The notes: generated by a model not told the origin, from the sequence alone. Counted from the first letter of the stretch, positions 1 to 10,243 are shown. The stretch is 64,000 nt of DNA from Microbulbifer agarilyticus (GCF_019800665.1 NZ_JAHVKO010000002.1:186001-250000), one strand, 5' to 3'. Numbers and translations are program-made.

Positions 1-735
1 GCTGCTGTCCTTAATGCCGCGGTGACGCTTGAACATACTTTCGACCAGGTCACCGATAACGGATGCGAGTGCCGTCACCAGTACACCGATGGTAAACAGT
101 ACGGTATTTTTGGTCGGCAGATCGAACGCAACCGACACACCCAACGCGAGAACCAGACAGGCGGCAAGGCCACCGAAAAAACCTTCCCAGGATTTGCCCG
201 GGCTCACCTCTCGCGCCAACTTATGCTTGCCGAACTTACGCCCGACAAAGTAGGCACCCACATCGGCGGCAACCACGACGGCCACCACAAACAGCACCAG
301 CCAGGCGCCGTGTTCAAGCCCCTGCAAAATCACCACCGACAACCACGCGGGTACCAGCACTACCAGGCCAATTAACCCACGCGCCCAGCGGTTACCCCAC
401 AACATGGCACTGGCCGGATAGCCCTGTACCCACAGGAACGCCAGCGCCCACCAGCCACAAGCCACCGCCAGAATCTGGCGTGCACGGTCGGTGTCGGGAG
501 AGGAGAAATCAAAATCGAATACGTACTGTGCTGTCAGCACCAGTGCACCGCCCAAAGCGGCGAGAAAAACGAACCGCAGTGCGCGATTCAAGTTGGATAG
601 GTTGGCCCACTCCCAGCCACCCAGCAGGATGACACCCGCAATTACAATGGAGAACCACTGCAATGGCACGAAGAACAGCAGCCCCAGGAAAAGAGCAACC
701 AACACCAGCGCGGTAATTATTCTTTGTTTTAGCAC
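1..735 (-). CDS. cdsA: Phosphatidate cytidylyltransferase (partial, C-terminus off window)
   Basis: Makes CDP-diacylglycerol from phosphatidic acid and CTP at the inner membrane, the branch point of phospholipid synthesis. Reading the minus strand from a GTG at 735 gives 245 residues that run off the left edge. The start (MLKQRIITALVLVALF) is typical of the family, followed by several hydrophobic helices and a conserved stretch containing SPGKSWEGFFGG. The CdsA signature near the C-terminus is only reached up to GDLVESMFKRHRGIKD, so the last residues are missing. It lies 65 bp after uppS on the same strand, the usual order uppS-cdsA. The start rests on homology because no strong ribosome binding site is visible. 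Confidence 0.93.
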   Translation of the reverse strand, partial: MLKQRIITALVLVALFLGLLFFVPLQWFSIVIAGVILLGGWEWANLSNLNRALRFVFLAALGGALVLTAQYVFDFDFSSPDTDRARQILAVACGWWALAFLWVQGYPASAMLWGNRWARGLIGLVVLVPAWLSVVILQGLEHGAWLVLFVVAVVVAADVGAYFVGRKFGKHKLAREVSPGKSWEGFFGGLAACLVLALGVSVAFDLPTKNTVLFTIGVLVTALASVIGDLVESMFKRHRGIKDSS

Positions 736-800
736 CGTTAAACCCTTAAAACCTTCTAATTTGCTAACCCGAATCCCCAAAACAGTCGGCCCCTGCCGAC

Positions 801-1562
801 TCAGGCCTGGGCTTCCAGCCCGTCCTCGCTGCGCCCACCGTAACGGCGGTCACGCTGGCGAAACGCATCCAGCGCCAAGTCAAGCGCCTCAACGTCGAAA
901 TCCGGCCACAGCGTATCCGTGAAATAGAACTCGCTGTATGCCGCCTGCCACAAGATGAAGTTACTGATGCGCTGCTCGCCGCTGGAGCGAATCACCAGGT
1001 CCACCGCGGGCAGGTCCGACAACAGGATATGTGCACCGAGCGACGCCTCGTCGATAGAGTCAGGAGTACGCTCACCTCTCGCCACTTCCTCAGCTAGGGT
1101 CCGCGCAGCCTGCGCGATATCCCACTGACCACCGTAATCCGCGGCAATCACCAGGGTGCCGTTTTCGCCATCACGCGTGAGGCTTTCCGCCTCCACAATG
1201 GCACGCTGCACCCGGGGAGAGAAGCGGTCACGGCGACCGATCACACGCAGCTGAACACCCTGCTCCTGCATGCGCCGGGCTTCCCGGCGCAAATAGGAGT
1301 GGAACAGTGTCATCAGCAACTCCACCTCTTTTGGTGGCCGCTGCCAGTTCTCACTGGAAAAGGCGAACAGCGTGAGCACCTCAATCTGGCGCTCCTTACA
1401 AGCCTCAATCAGGTCTCGAATACGCTCGACACCCGCTTTATGACCGGCGGAAGGTGACAGGCCCCGACGCGCCGCCCAGCGGCCGTTTCCATCCATAATG
1501 ATGGCGACATGTCGCGGTCCCGCCTGCATATGTGTTGCCACACCAGTACCGCCGGCAGACAT
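801..1562 (-). CDS. uppS: Isoprenyl transferase (undecaprenyl diphosphate synthase)
   Basis: Condenses isopentenyl diphosphate onto farnesyl diphosphate to make the C55 lipid carrier for peptidoglycan and other wall polymers; cytosolic, membrane-associated. The 253-residue product has the cis-prenyltransferase signature HVAIIMDGNGRWA near residue 18, with the catalytic Asp in MDGNGRW, and the later conserved SSGEQRISNF and SEFYFTDTLWPDF blocks. Length matches the E. coli enzyme (253). Its ATG overlaps the frr stop by one base (TGATG), pointing to translational coupling within frr-uppS-cdsA. Confidence 0.96.
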   Translation of the reverse strand: MSAGGTGVATHMQAGPRHVAIIMDGNGRWAARRGLSPSAGHKAGVERIRDLIEACKERQIEVLTLFAFSSENWQRPPKEVELLMTLFHSYLRREARRMQEQGVQLRVIGRRDRFSPRVQRAIVEAESLTRDGENGTLVIAADYGGQWDIAQAARTLAEEVARGERTPDSIDEASLGAHILLSDLPAVDLVIRSSGEQRISNFILWQAAYSEFYFTDTLWPDFDVEALDLALDAFRQRDRRYGGRSEDGLEAQA

Positions 1563-2119
1563 CAGATTTCCATCAAGTCTTTTTCTTTTGCCGCCAGTGC
1601 CTTTTCCACCTCGGCAATGTACTTGTCGGTCAGCTTCTGGATCTCATCCGCTGCACGACGCTCGTCGTCCTCGGAGATTTCCTTGTCCTTAACCAGCGCC
1701 TTCACTTCTGCCAGCGCATCGCGACGGTTGTTGCGGATGGACACACGCGCGCTTTCCGCCTCACCTTTCGCCTGCTTGATGAAGTTTTTACGGGTTTCTT
1801 CGGTCAACATCGGCATCGGGATACGGATCACCGCACCGGCAGTAGCCGGGTTCAGACCGAGATCAGACTTCATAATGGCCTTTTCAATGTCTGGTACCAG
1901 GTTTTTCTCCCAGGGTGTTACAGACAAGGTACGCGCATCTTCAACGGTAACGTTGGCAACCTGAGAAAGAGGCGTGTCGGACCCGTAATAGGACACATGG
2001 ATGCCGTCGAGAATGCTCGGGTGGGCGCGGCCAGTACGGATTTTGTTGAAGTTGCTGCCGAGCGCTTCGATGGCTTTACCCATACGCGTTTCAGCTTGTT
2101 TTTTGATATCGTCAATCAC
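1562..2119 (-). CDS. frr: Ribosome recycling factor
   Basis: Splits post-termination ribosomes together with EF-G. The 185-residue length is exactly that of the family, and the conserved [16 protein letters not shown] and the C-terminal helical arm ending in EKDLMEI are present. The start codon lies inside the last codons of pyrH (8-nt overlap), so it is probably translated from the same message as pyrH. The order pyrH-frr-uppS-cdsA is the standard proteobacterial cluster. Confidence 0.97.
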   Translation of the reverse strand: MIDDIKKQAETRMGKAIEALGSNFNKIRTGRAHPSILDGIHVSYYGSDTPLSQVANVTVEDARTLSVTPWEKNLVPDIEKAIMKSDLGLNPATAGAVIRIPMPMLTEETRKNFIKQAKGEAESARVSIRNNRRDALAEVKALVKDKEISEDDERRAADEIQKLTDKYIAEVEKALAAKEKDLMEI

Positions 2120-2852
2120 GATTCACTTCCTCTTCGATCAGTGTGCCCTCTTCACCACCCACAACGATATTGAGCAGTGCGCCGGTTTTATCCATGCGGA
2201 AAACCCGCACTGGCATGTTGTGTTCGCGGCAGAGGCAGATTGCGGTTAGATCCATTACACCGAGCTTCTTGTCGAGAACCTCGTCATAAGTCAGGCGGTC
2301 ATAGCGGGTAGCATCAGGCACCAGCACGGGGTCGGCAGAATATACGCCATCCACTTTCGTGGCCTTCAGAACCATTTCCGCTTCAATTTCGATTCCGCGC
2401 AAGCAGGCAGCGGAATCCGTGGTAAAGAATGGGTTACCGGTGCCGGCGGCAAAGATCAGCACCTCACCTCGCTCCAGATAACGGATGGCTGCGCGGCGAT
2501 CGTAGTGATCGACGATACCGCTCATCTGAATGGCAGACATCACGCGAGAGGAGATGTTGGAGCGCTCGAGCGCATCGCGCAGCGCCAGTGCGTTCATCAC
2601 AGTGGCCAGCATACCCATGTGGTCGCCAGTCACCCGATCGAGCCCTGCTGCGTTGAGCGCAGCGCCGCGGAACAGGTTACCACCACCGACAACCAGACCG
2701 ACTTGAACACCAATACCCACCAGCTGCCCAATTTCCAGGGCCATTTTGTCGAGCACTTTGGGGCTGATACCAAACCCCTGTTCGCCCATCAGCTCTTCTC
2801 CGCTGAGCTTTAACAGGATTCGCTTGTACTTGCGGTCTTTAATACCTGGCAT
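2112..2852 (-). CDS. pyrH: Uridylate kinase
   Basis: Phosphorylates UMP to UDP in pyrimidine nucleotide synthesis; a cytosolic hexamer of the amino-acid-kinase fold. The 246-residue product has the phosphate-binding [10 protein letters not shown] near residue 14, the glycine loop [10 protein letters not shown], and the nucleotide-binding segment [13 protein letters not shown]. Length fits the family (about 240). It is the first gene of the pyrH-frr-uppS-cdsA run, about 290 bp downstream of tsf, and may be read both from its own promoter and by readthrough from rpsB-tsf. Confidence 0.97.
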   Translation of the reverse strand: MPGIKDRKYKRILLKLSGEELMGEQGFGISPKVLDKMALEIGQLVGIGVQVGLVVGGGNLFRGAALNAAGLDRVTGDHMGMLATVMNALALRDALERSNISSRVMSAIQMSGIVDHYDRRAAIRYLERGEVLIFAAGTGNPFFTTDSAACLRGIEIEAEMVLKATKVDGVYSADPVLVPDATRYDRLTYDEVLDKKLGVMDLTAICLCREHNMPVRVFRMDKTGALLNIVVGGEEGTLIEEEVNRD

Positions 2853-3056
2853 CCCTTGTTCCTCAACTGTTACGGGCTAAATTCTGTGTTGAGACGCAAC
2901 CGGAATTCCGGTTCGCGCCCGCCGAACATTACAACAAATTCGGCGCTATACCTATGGCTATACCTATCTGGCCGGGCCCAAATAGCGAGTTTGCATCGCT
3001 TTCCCGCTCAATAGTTCAGATATTGAACAGAATTTTCCCCTGAGCCAGATACTACA

Positions 3057-3104
3057 GCGGGGTGCCCCGGAAGTATTCTAATGAACACGCCGGGAGCACC
3101 CCGC
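3057..3104 (-). terminator. Long-stem hairpin downstream of tsf
   Basis: Two perfect 9-base arms (gcggggtgc at 3057 and gcaccccgc at 3096) with further inner pairing around cccgg leave a loop of roughly 20 bases. It sits 40-87 bases past the tsf stop on the minus strand and about 200 bases before pyrH. No run of T follows the stem on the minus strand, so it is not a clear intrinsic terminator. It may be an mRNA 3'-end stabiliser, a processing site or a weak terminator. Confidence 0.4.
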
Positions 3105-3143
3105 TGGTGCCGGCGACCCGGAGGTCACCGACTGAGTCGAGCA

Positions 3144-4007
3144 TCAAGAGCTGGATTTTACCTGAGCGGCTACTTCCGCTGCGAAATCCACTTCTTCCTT
3201 CTCGATACCTTCACCAACTTCGAAACGCAGGAAGCTGGATACGTCGCCACCAGCGTCTTTCGCCAGCTTGGCTACGGTAACGTCAGGATTCTTAACGAAA
3301 GGCTGCTCTACCAAGCTGTTCTCTTTCAGGAACTTCTTGATACGACCGCCCATCATCTTCTCTACGATCTCGGCAGGCTTGCCTTCCATATCCGGCTGAG
3401 CCTTGATGATGTCCTTCTCTTTCTCCAGCACGTCAGCCGGCATATCTTCCGGCTTAACTACCTGCGGGTTAACCGCGGTAACGTGCATGGCAATATCGCG
3501 CGCAGTCTCAACGTCGCCGCCGCTCAGGGCAACGATCGCAGCGATACGGTTGTTGGAGTGAACGTAAGCGCCAACCACAGGAGCTTCTACCAGCTCAATG
3601 CGACGCACACCGATGTTCTCACCAATCTTCTGTACCAGCGCTTCACGAGCGTTTTCCAGCTCGCCTTCCATCAGCGCAGCAACGTCTGCCTGGCGATCGG
3701 CAAATGCCTTATCAACCACTTTGGCAACGAACGCCTGGAAGTTTTCGTCGCGTGCAACGAAGTCAGTCTCGGAGTTCACTTCTACCAGAACACCGTAGCT
3801 ACCGTCTTCTGCAACTTTTGCAGCAACAACGCCGTCAGCAGCGGTACGACCGGCTTTCTTAGCAGCCTTCAGGCCAGACGCCTTGCGCAGATCTTCGATT
3901 GCTTTTTCGATGTCGCCATCAGCCGCAGTCAGTGCCTTTTTGCACTCCATCATCGGCAGGCCGGTGCGCTCGCGCAGTTCTTTTACCATTGACGCAGTAA
4001 TCGCCAT
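3144..4007 (-). CDS. tsf: Elongation factor Ts
   Basis: Nucleotide exchange factor that recycles EF-Tu-GDP. The 287-residue product opens with the UBA-like N-terminal domain ([19 protein letters not shown]) and carries the [10 protein letters not shown] motif near residue 80 that contacts EF-Tu. Length is close to E. coli EF-Ts (283). It follows rpsB, separated by 132 bases holding a good intrinsic terminator, the common rpsB-tsf arrangement in which the terminator adjusts tsf level relative to rpsB. Confidence 0.97.
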   Translation of the reverse strand: MAITASMVKELRERTGLPMMECKKALTAADGDIEKAIEDLRKASGLKAAKKAGRTAADGVVAAKVAEDGSYGVLVEVNSETDFVARDENFQAFVAKVVDKAFADRQADVAALMEGELENAREALVQKIGENIGVRRIELVEAPVVGAYVHSNNRIAAIVALSGGDVETARDIAMHVTAVNPQVVKPEDMPADVLEKEKDIIKAQPDMEGKPAEIVEKMMGGRIKKFLKENSLVEQPFVKNPDVTVAKLAKDAGGDVSSFLRFEVGEGIEKEEVDFAAEVAAQVKSSS

Positions 4008-4050
4008 GATTCAATCCTCGGGTTCAGATTCAAATTCTTTGTTGGATTTG

Positions 4051-4080
4051 AAAAAAAGGGGCCGGATAGATGGCCCCTTT
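4051..4080 (-). terminator. Intrinsic terminator/attenuator between rpsB and tsf
   Basis: On the minus strand a stem ggggcc/ggcccc (arms at 4072-4077 and 4058-4063, extended by A-T pairs) with an 8-base loop is followed directly by seven Ts (4057-4051). It lies after rpsB and before tsf, which is transcribed in the same direction, so it most likely acts as a partial terminator. Confidence 0.85.
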
Positions 4081-4139
4081 TCCCTGCAGCGTAACTAAAA
4101 ATTGTTACACCGCCAGTAGCCTGCAGCGTCAACCCCGAA

Positions 4140-4889
4140 TTAGGAGTCCGCAGCCTGCTGATCGTCGTTAGCTTCTACGTATTCGCTCTGGGCAGCAGCG
4201 CCACCAGCTTCCGCAGTACCAGCCAGTACAGCGTCTGCTACCGCAGTGGTGTACAGCTTGATCGCGCGGATGGCGTCGTCGTTACCTGGGATTACGTAGT
4301 CAACACCTTCCGGGCTACTGTTGGTATCAACGATACCGATAACAGGGATACCCAGCTTGTTGGCTTCTTGAATGGCGATACGCTCGTGCTCAACGTCGAT
4401 CACGAACAGTACGTCCGGCAGACCACCCATGTCTTTAATACCACCGATGGAGCGCTCAAGCTTCTCCATGGTGCGGGTACGCATCAGAGCTTCTTTTTTG
4501 GTCAGCTTCTCGAAAGTACCGTCCTGAGACTGCGCTTCGAGATCGCGGAAACGCTTGATGGAAGCGCGGATGGTTTTGTAGTTGGTGAGCATACCACCCA
4601 GCCAGCGGTTGCTGACGTAAGGCTGACCTGCACGCTCGGCCTGCTCTTTGATGGACTTCTGCGCCGCGCGCTTGGTACCAACAAAAAGGATCTTCTTCTT
4701 CTGCGCAGCCATACCTTTGATGACTTGCAGAGCTTCGTTGAAGGCCGGAACAGTGTGCTCCAGGTTGATGATGTGAATCTTGTTGCGAGCACCAAAGATG
4801 TATTCACCCATCTTCGGGTTCCAGTAGCGAGTCTGGTGACCAAAGTGGACACCAGCCTGCAGCATATCGCGCATGCTGACTTGCGGCAT
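4140..4889 (-). CDS. rpsB: 30S ribosomal protein S2
   Basis: Structural protein of the small ribosomal subunit. I place the start at the ATG at 4889, giving 249 residues beginning [19 protein letters not shown], because this is the conserved N-terminus and a GAGG ribosome binding site lies just upstream; the open frame continues six codons further upstream to 4907. The conserved [20 protein letters not shown] and [20 protein letters not shown] blocks are present. First gene of rpsB-tsf, divergent from map, with a leader of about 220 nt. Confidence 0.97.
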   Translation of the reverse strand: MPQVSMRDMLQAGVHFGHQTRYWNPKMGEYIFGARNKIHIINLEHTVPAFNEALQVIKGMAAQKKKILFVGTKRAAQKSIKEQAERAGQPYVSNRWLGGMLTNYKTIRASIKRFRDLEAQSQDGTFEKLTKKEALMRTRTMEKLERSIGGIKDMGGLPDVLFVIDVEHERIAIQEANKLGIPVIGIVDTNSSPEGVDYVIPGNDDAIRAIKLYTTAVADAVLAGTAEAGGAAAQSEYVEANDDQQAADS

Positions 4890-5418
4890 AGTAAACCTCA
4901 AATTCAATAGCGGAGGCAGACGACCAGATTAAAAGGATCGAATGCTTCCCGGGTTTTATCCTCCATATACCCCATTTACCAATCCTTGAGAGCACGTTAC
5001 GTGACTCAAAGACACCCAGGTGAATGTGCCGGTATATGTGCGGCGTTTGTTAAGAGCAGCGAAACTCACCACTCTTTGTTTAGTTTCACTTCGGGCACTG
5101 CCCAAAGCGGCGCGCTTTATACCATATAACTGGGGCAGCTGGAAGTGTGACCGGCGCCACGAAAGTGGCCGCCTGAAAGCATCAGGTCACGCGAACAATT
5201 GGCGGCCACCGGGTCACTTAATGCCCCGCACCTGTAATTCCGCTACAATACCGCGCCGCTTCTAGGCTTGGCCTGGATCAGCCCACCGCTTTGCAGCGCT
5301 GCCCCGCGCAGCCTGCCACGGCGAAAGCGCTGGAATTACTTGGTCGAAACTGACCGACTTGGCTCCAAAATGGCGCCCAAATTGCCGCAAACAGATACAA
5401 ACACCCTGGAAAAAATTC
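4890..5418. other. Divergent rpsB/map intergenic region with inverted repeats
   Basis: No gene is visible in these 529 bases. The left part is the rpsB leader; S2 autoregulation through the rpsB leader is known in gammaproteobacteria, but I could not match the known fold by eye. In the middle, perfect 9-base arms gtggccgcc (5165-5173) and ggcggccac (5201-5209) enclose a small cctga/tcagg hairpin, and the left arm can instead pair with the gccac just upstream across a gaaa tetraloop, so two exclusive structures exist. A -10-like TACAAT at 5244-5249 could serve map; no good -35 is seen. Confidence 0.5.
5109..5144 (-). promoter_or_regulatory. Probable rpsB promoter with GC-rich discriminator
   Basis: On the minus strand TATAAA (5121-5116) lies 17 bases after TTCCAG (5144-5139), and is followed by the GC-only stretch gcgcgcc (5115-5109). 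A strong -10 with a GC-rich discriminator is what stringently controlled ribosomal promoters look like. The -35 matches TTGACA at only three positions. Predicted transcript start near 5108 gives a leader of roughly 220 nt before rpsB. Confidence 0.55.
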
Positions 5419-6189
5419 ATGACCAATCCTGTAAAGACACCCGAACAAATCGCCAAAATGCGCACCGCCGGCCGCCTGGCTGCGGAAGTATTGGAGATGA
5501 TCGGTGAATACGTGGTTCCGGGTGTCACCACAGAAGAACTGGATCGCCGCTGTCATGACTATATCGTCAACGTACAGGACGCCATCCCGGCATGCCTCGG
5601 CTATCGCGGTTTCCCCAAGTCTATCTGCACCTCGGTCAACGAGGTGATCTGTCACGGCATCCCTTCTGAGTCCAAGGTACTGAAGAAAGGCGACATCATT
5701 AATATCGATGTCACGGTCATCAAGGATGGCTGGTATGGCGACACCTCCAAGATGTATTTCGTCGGCAAACCTGTGGCCCACGCCGAACGACTGGTCAAGG
5801 TGACTCAGGAGTGCCTCTACAAGGCCATCGAAATCGTAAGACCCGGCACCACTCTCGGCGACATTGGTCACGTGATCCAGCAGCACGCCGAGAAAAATTA
5901 CTACTCGGTGGTGAAAGACTTCTGTGGCCACGGCATCGGCGATGTATTCCACGAAGACCCGCAAGTCCTGCACTACGGCAAGCCCGGTACTGGACAGGTG
6001 CTGGAAGAAGGTATGACCTTCACCATCGAACCCATGATCAACGCCGGCAAGCCAGGCAGCCGCGTACTGCGCGATGGCTGGACCGCGGTTACCGTCGACC
6101 GCCGCCTATCCGCACAATGGGAACACACCATGGCCGTCACCGGTGATGGCGTGGAAGTATTCACCGCGCGCAAAGAAGAGTCCTTTTGA
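5419..6189 (+). CDS. map: Methionine aminopeptidase, type I
   Basis: Removes the initiator methionine from nascent proteins. The chosen ATG at 5419 gives 256 residues starting MTNPVKTPEQIAKMRTAG, the normal family N-terminus; the frame stays open 20 codons upstream. All five metal ligands of the pita-bread fold are in place: D97, D108, H171 (GHGIG), E204 (TIEP) and E235 (WEHT). It diverges from rpsB and precedes glnD, the same order as in Pseudomonas. Confidence 0.96.
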   Translation: MTNPVKTPEQIAKMRTAGRLAAEVLEMIGEYVVPGVTTEELDRRCHDYIVNVQDAIPACLGYRGFPKSICTSVNEVICHGIPSESKVLKKGDIINIDVTVIKDGWYGDTSKMYFVGKPVAHAERLVKVTQECLYKAIEIVRPGTTLGDIGHVIQQHAEKNYYSVVKDFCGHGIGDVFHEDPQVLHYGKPGTGQVLEEGMTFTIEPMINAGKPGSRVLRDGWTAVTVDRRLSAQWEHTMAVTGDGVEVFTARKEESF

Positions 6190-6251
6190 CGTAGCGGCAC
6201 GGCATAACTCCCAAGGTAAGGCATCAACAGGGTTAAACGGATTCCTCGCAC

Positions 6252-8987
6252 ATGAACTCTCCGCAGCTGGCTGAAGTACCGCACTTTGAAAAACCCCTGT
6301 TCTTCTTCGACCAGTCCCGTTTCCGGCGGGACCTCGCGGAAGGCGCACGTCCGCTACTGGAGATTTTCAAAGATGCTGTCGGTGCCGCGGACACCCATAT
6401 GGCGCGGCGCTTCCGCGAGGGTGAGGATGTCCGCACCCTGGTGTACGAGCGCGCGCTCTTCGTTGACTGCCTGCTGCACTACGCCTGGTACCAGTACCAG
6501 TGGCCCGAGACCATCAGTCTGCTGGCCGTGGGCGGATATGGACGCGGTGAACTGCACCCGCGGTCAGACATTGACCTACTGATCCTAACCACGGAAAAAC
6601 CTAGCGCGACCGTCGTCGACAATATTGAACGGTTAGTGGCGTTCCTGTGGGACCTGAAACTCGACATCGGTCACTCCGTGCGCAGCATCGATGACTGCAT
6701 CGAAATGGCGGAGGAAGATATTACCGTCGCCACCAATCTGATGGAGTGCCGCACGGTTGTGGGCAACCCGGCGCTACACGAAGCGCTGGCCAAGCGAATG
6801 ACCCCGGAATGTCTGTGGCCCGCGGATAAATTCTTCAGCGCCAAATACGCCGAACAGCAAGCTCGTCACAGCAAGCAGCAGGGAGCCGAGTACAACCTCG
6901 AGCCCAACATCAAAAATGCGCCCGGAGGACTCCGGGATATCCAGACCATCAACTGGGTAGCCAAGCGATACTTCAAAGTACGCACACTCAAGCAACTTCA
7001 AGGTAAAGGCTTCTTCACCGAAGAAGAGTTCGCCATTCTTCAATCCGGCGAAGACTTCCTGTGGCGGGTGCGCTACGGCCTCCACCTGCTGGCTGGACGC
7101 CCCGAGGAGCGCCTGCTGTTCGATTACCAGCGCGAACTCGCCCGCGAATTCGGCTACAAAGACAACGATACCCACCTGGCGGTGGAGCAGTTCATGCACA
7201 CCTACTACCGCATCGTGATGGCACTGCGGGAACTAAATGATGTGCTACTGCAATTCCTGGATGAGGTAATCCTGCAGCGCGGCAAGCACTTGCCGGTTAC
7301 GCCAATCAATGAGCGCTTCCAACTGCGCGGCAATACTATTGAAGCCGCGGTTACTCGCACCTTTACCGAATACCCTTCCGCGCTGCTGGAAATTTTTGTG
7401 CTGATGGCGGAAAACCCGCAGATCGACGGCGTGCGTGCCTCTACCATCCGTCTGATTCGCGAACACCGACACCTGATCGACGACCGCTTCCGCGCTGACC
7501 CGGTCAACGCACAACTATTTATGCAGCTGCTGCGCAGCCCTCGCGGCCTGTCCAAACAGCTCACACGGATGACACGCTACGGCATTCTCGGCCGCTACCT
7601 GCCAGAATTTGGCCGGGTCACCGGGCAGATGCAGCACGACCTGTTCCACATCTATACGGTCGACGCGCATACATTGCAGGTCGTGCGCAACATGCGCAGC
7701 TTCCGCAGCAAAGAGGCCTGGGAAAAATTCCCGCTGGCCGCGGAGATTCTCTCCCGCATGCGCAAACCCGAGCTGCTGTATATCGCGGGCCTCTACCACG
7801 ATATTGCCAAAGGTCGCGGCGGCGACCACTCGAAGCTGGGTGTCGCCGACGCAGACGCCTTCTGCCGCCGACACGATCTTTCAGCGCGCGACCGACGTCT
7901 GGTCTGCTGGCTGGTAGAAAAGCACCTGTTAATGAGTGCGGTATCGCAAAAGCAAGACATTACCGACCCGGAAGTGGTACACAGTTTTGCCGCTGAAGTC
8001 GGCGATCGCGAACATCTGGACTACCTGTACGCGCTGACGGTTGCAGACATCAACGCAACCAATCCGGACCTGTGGAATAGCTGGCGCGCGAGCCTGATGC
8101 GCCAGCTCTACCAATACACCCAGCGCGCCCTGCGCCGCGGACTGGAAAACCCCATCGACCGCGACGAGATATACGAGGAAACTCAGGCTCAGGCGCGCAA
8201 CATGCTGCGTGCCATGGGTATTCCGAGTAATTCCGTGGAAGACATCTGGTGTGAAATGGGTGAGGACTACTTCGTGCGCGAAAGCGCCGACAGCATCACC
8301 TGGCACACCGCGGCGATTTATCAGCTGCAAAAAGACCCCGAGCGGGACGAAGACAGCGATACCCTGGTACTCACCCGCAATTCCGGCCCCGGTGAGCACG
8401 ACGGCGCCACCGAAGTGTTTGTGTACACCCCCGACCGACCCAACGTGTTTGCCGCTGTGGTAACCGGTCTGGACATGCTTAACCTGAACATTCACGACGC
8501 GCGCCTGTATAGCTCCGCTGCCGGCTACACCCTGGACACCTTTTACGTGTTGGATGAATCGGGCCAGCCCTTGCTGGACGAGCCCCATCGCCTCGAACAG
8601 ATCCGCAACACCCTGCAGGAAGAACTCAAGCTGGTAGAGGACTACTCCAAGGTCATCAAACGGCGAACACCCCGCCGTCTGAAAATGTTCCACCTGGCGA
8701 GCCAGGCCCACATTTCCACGGAACCCGGAGACACCTACAGCACCCTGGAAATCACCAGCGCTGACCGCCCCGGATTACTCGCGCGCATCGCGCGGATTTT
8801 CATTACCCATGACCTGCGCCTGCACAACGCCAAGATTTCCACCCTTGGCGAACGCGTGGAAGACATCTTCCACATCACCGACAGCGAGGACCAACCTCTG
8901 GCCGACAACGCGCTAATCGAAACGCTGCAACAGGCCATTTGTCAGGAACTGGATGCTCATCAGGCGACACTTCCACCGCAACCGTAA
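6252..8987 (+). CDS. glnD: [Protein-PII] uridylyltransferase / uridylyl-removing enzyme
   Basis: Glutamine sensor that adds UMP to PII under nitrogen limitation and removes it under nitrogen excess, steering GlnE/GlnA and NtrBC. The 911-residue protein has the full domain order: nucleotidyltransferase motif GGYGRGELHPRSDIDLLI near residues 94-111 (catalytic Asp pair D106/D108), a GlnD-specific linker region, the HD phosphohydrolase domain (LYHDIAKGRGGDHS near residue 515) and two C-terminal ACT domains (one begins EVFVYTPDRPNVFA, the other LEITSADRPGLLAR). Length is near that of E. coli (890). It stands 62 bp after map. Confidence 0.97.
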   Translation: MNSPQLAEVPHFEKPLFFFDQSRFRRDLAEGARPLLEIFKDAVGAADTHMARRFREGEDVRTLVYERALFVDCLLHYAWYQYQWPETISLLAVGGYGRGELHPRSDIDLLILTTEKPSATVVDNIERLVAFLWDLKLDIGHSVRSIDDCIEMAEEDITVATNLMECRTVVGNPALHEALAKRMTPECLWPADKFFSAKYAEQQARHSKQQGAEYNLEPNIKNAPGGLRDIQTINWVAKRYFKVRTLKQLQGKGFFTEEEFAILQSGEDFLWRVRYGLHLLAGRPEERLLFDYQRELAREFGYKDNDTHLAVEQFMHTYYRIVMALRELNDVLLQFLDEVILQRGKHLPVTPINERFQLRGNTIEAAVTRTFTEYPSALLEIFVLMAENPQIDGVRASTIRLIREHRHLIDDRFRADPVNAQLFMQLLRSPRGLSKQLTRMTRYGILGRYLPEFGRVTGQMQHDLFHIYTVDAHTLQVVRNMRSFRSKEAWEKFPLAAEILSRMRKPELLYIAGLYHDIAKGRGGDHSKLGVADADAFCRRHDLSARDRRLVCWLVEKHLLMSAVSQKQDITDPEVVHSFAAEVGDREHLDYLYALTVADINATNPDLWNSWRASLMRQLYQYTQRALRRGLENPIDRDEIYEETQAQARNMLRAMGIPSNSVEDIWCEMGEDYFVRESADSITWHTAAIYQLQKDPERDEDSDTLVLTRNSGPGEHDGATEVFVYTPDRPNVFAAVVTGLDMLNLNIHDARLYSSAAGYTLDTFYVLDESGQPLLDEPHRLEQIRNTLQEELKLVEDYSKVIKRRTPRRLKMFHLASQAHISTEPGDTYSTLEITSADRPGLLARIARIFITHDLRLHNAKISTLGERVEDIFHITDSEDQPLADNALIETLQQAICQELDAHQATLPPQP

Positions 8988-9058
8988 AGGGGGCGATGGC
9001 AAGGAAACGATCCGACGCCGGGTCAGCAAGGAATTAGCACAGTAAACAGACCAATAAT

Positions 9059-10234
9059 ATGAACCCAAACTTGTCCCAGCTGCAGCCATACCCCTTCGCC
9101 AAGCTTGCGAAGCTAAAAGAGGGTATCGAAGCCCCGGCCACGCTTGACCATATCCCGCTGTCCATTGGTGAGCCCAAGCACACACCGCCCGCCTTTGTAC
9201 GCGACGAACTGATCGACAACCTGGCAACGCTGGCCAATTATCCGGTCACCAAAGGTACGCCAGCACTGCGTGAAACCATTGCCAGCTGGCTGTGCAATCG
9301 CTTCAAGCTGTCGACCCTGAACGCAGAAACCCAGGTGATACCGGTAAACGGCACAAGAGAGGCACTGTTTGCCTTTGCCCAGGCAGTGGTGACGCCGGGC
9401 TCCAAGGTGCTGATGCCGAATCCCTTCTACCAGATATACGAAGGTGCCGCGTTTCTGGCCGGTGCCTCGCCCTACTTCATCAATTGCACGGCGGAAAACG
9501 GATTCAAACCAGACTTTGCTTCCGTACCCGAAAGTGTCTGGCAGGATTGCAGCCTTCTTTACCTGTGCACGCCCGGTAATCCAACTGGTGCCCTTCTGGC
9601 ACTGGAGGATTTAAAGCAGCTTATTGCGCTCGCCGACCGCTATGACTTCATCATCGCATCCGACGAATGCTACTCAGAACTTTATTTCGATGAGGTAACC
9701 CCTCCCGCCGGCCTCCTGCAAGCTTGCGCGGAACTAGGGCGGGATGATTACCAGCGCTGTGTGGTATTCCACAGCCTGTCGAAACGCTCCAACCTGCCCG
9801 GCTTGCGCTCGGGTTTTGTCGCCGGCGACGGCAAGATTCTGGAGCAGTTCCTGCTGTACCGCACCTATCACGGCTGCGCCATGCCGGTGCCAACCCAATA
9901 CGCCTCAATTGCCGCATGGCAAGACGAACAGCACGTAAAAGAAAATCGCGATCTGTACCGACAAAAGTTTGATGCGGTGCTGGATATTCTCGACGGTTGT
10001 ATCGACGTACAAAAACCCCACGCCAGCTTTTACCTGTGGCCTCGTGTGGGCGATGGAGAGAGCTTCGCGCGGGAGCTCTTCCGGCAACAACACATCACCG
10101 TATTGCCCGGCGCCTACCTGGCCCGCGAGAGCAATGGGATAAACCCGGGGGCGGAGTACGTCCGCATGGCACTGGTCGCCACCCTGGATGAATGTATCGA
10201 CGCGGCGCAACGTATCCGCACGTTTTGTCAGTAA
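9059..10234 (+). CDS. dapC: Succinyldiaminopimelate transaminase
   Basis: PLP-dependent class I/II aminotransferase that converts N-succinyl-2-amino-6-ketopimelate to N-succinyl-L,L-diaminopimelate in lysine and peptidoglycan precursor synthesis. The 391-residue product has the cofactor lysine K242 in HSLSKRSNLPGLRSG, the CTPGNPTG loop near residue 170 and the ASDECYSELYF segment with the PLP-contacting Asp. The specific call rests on context: dapD and dapE lie downstream, and a dapC-type transaminase follows glnD in Pseudomonas. A general aminotransferase activity cannot be excluded from sequence. Confidence 0.88.
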   Translation: MNPNLSQLQPYPFAKLAKLKEGIEAPATLDHIPLSIGEPKHTPPAFVRDELIDNLATLANYPVTKGTPALRETIASWLCNRFKLSTLNAETQVIPVNGTREALFAFAQAVVTPGSKVLMPNPFYQIYEGAAFLAGASPYFINCTAENGFKPDFASVPESVWQDCSLLYLCTPGNPTGALLALEDLKQLIALADRYDFIIASDECYSELYFDEVTPPAGLLQACAELGRDDYQRCVVFHSLSKRSNLPGLRSGFVAGDGKILEQFLLYRTYHGCAMPVPTQYASIAAWQDEQHVKENRDLYRQKFDAVLDILDGCIDVQKPHASFYLWPRVGDGESFARELFRQQHITVLPGAYLARESNGINPGAEYVRMALVATLDECIDAAQRIRTFCQ

Positions 10235-10243
10235 GAAGTACCC

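Noticed and set aside
3081..3992. 303-codon open frame opposite tsf
   Set aside because: Antisense shadow of EF-Ts, no ribosome binding site or recognisable protein features.
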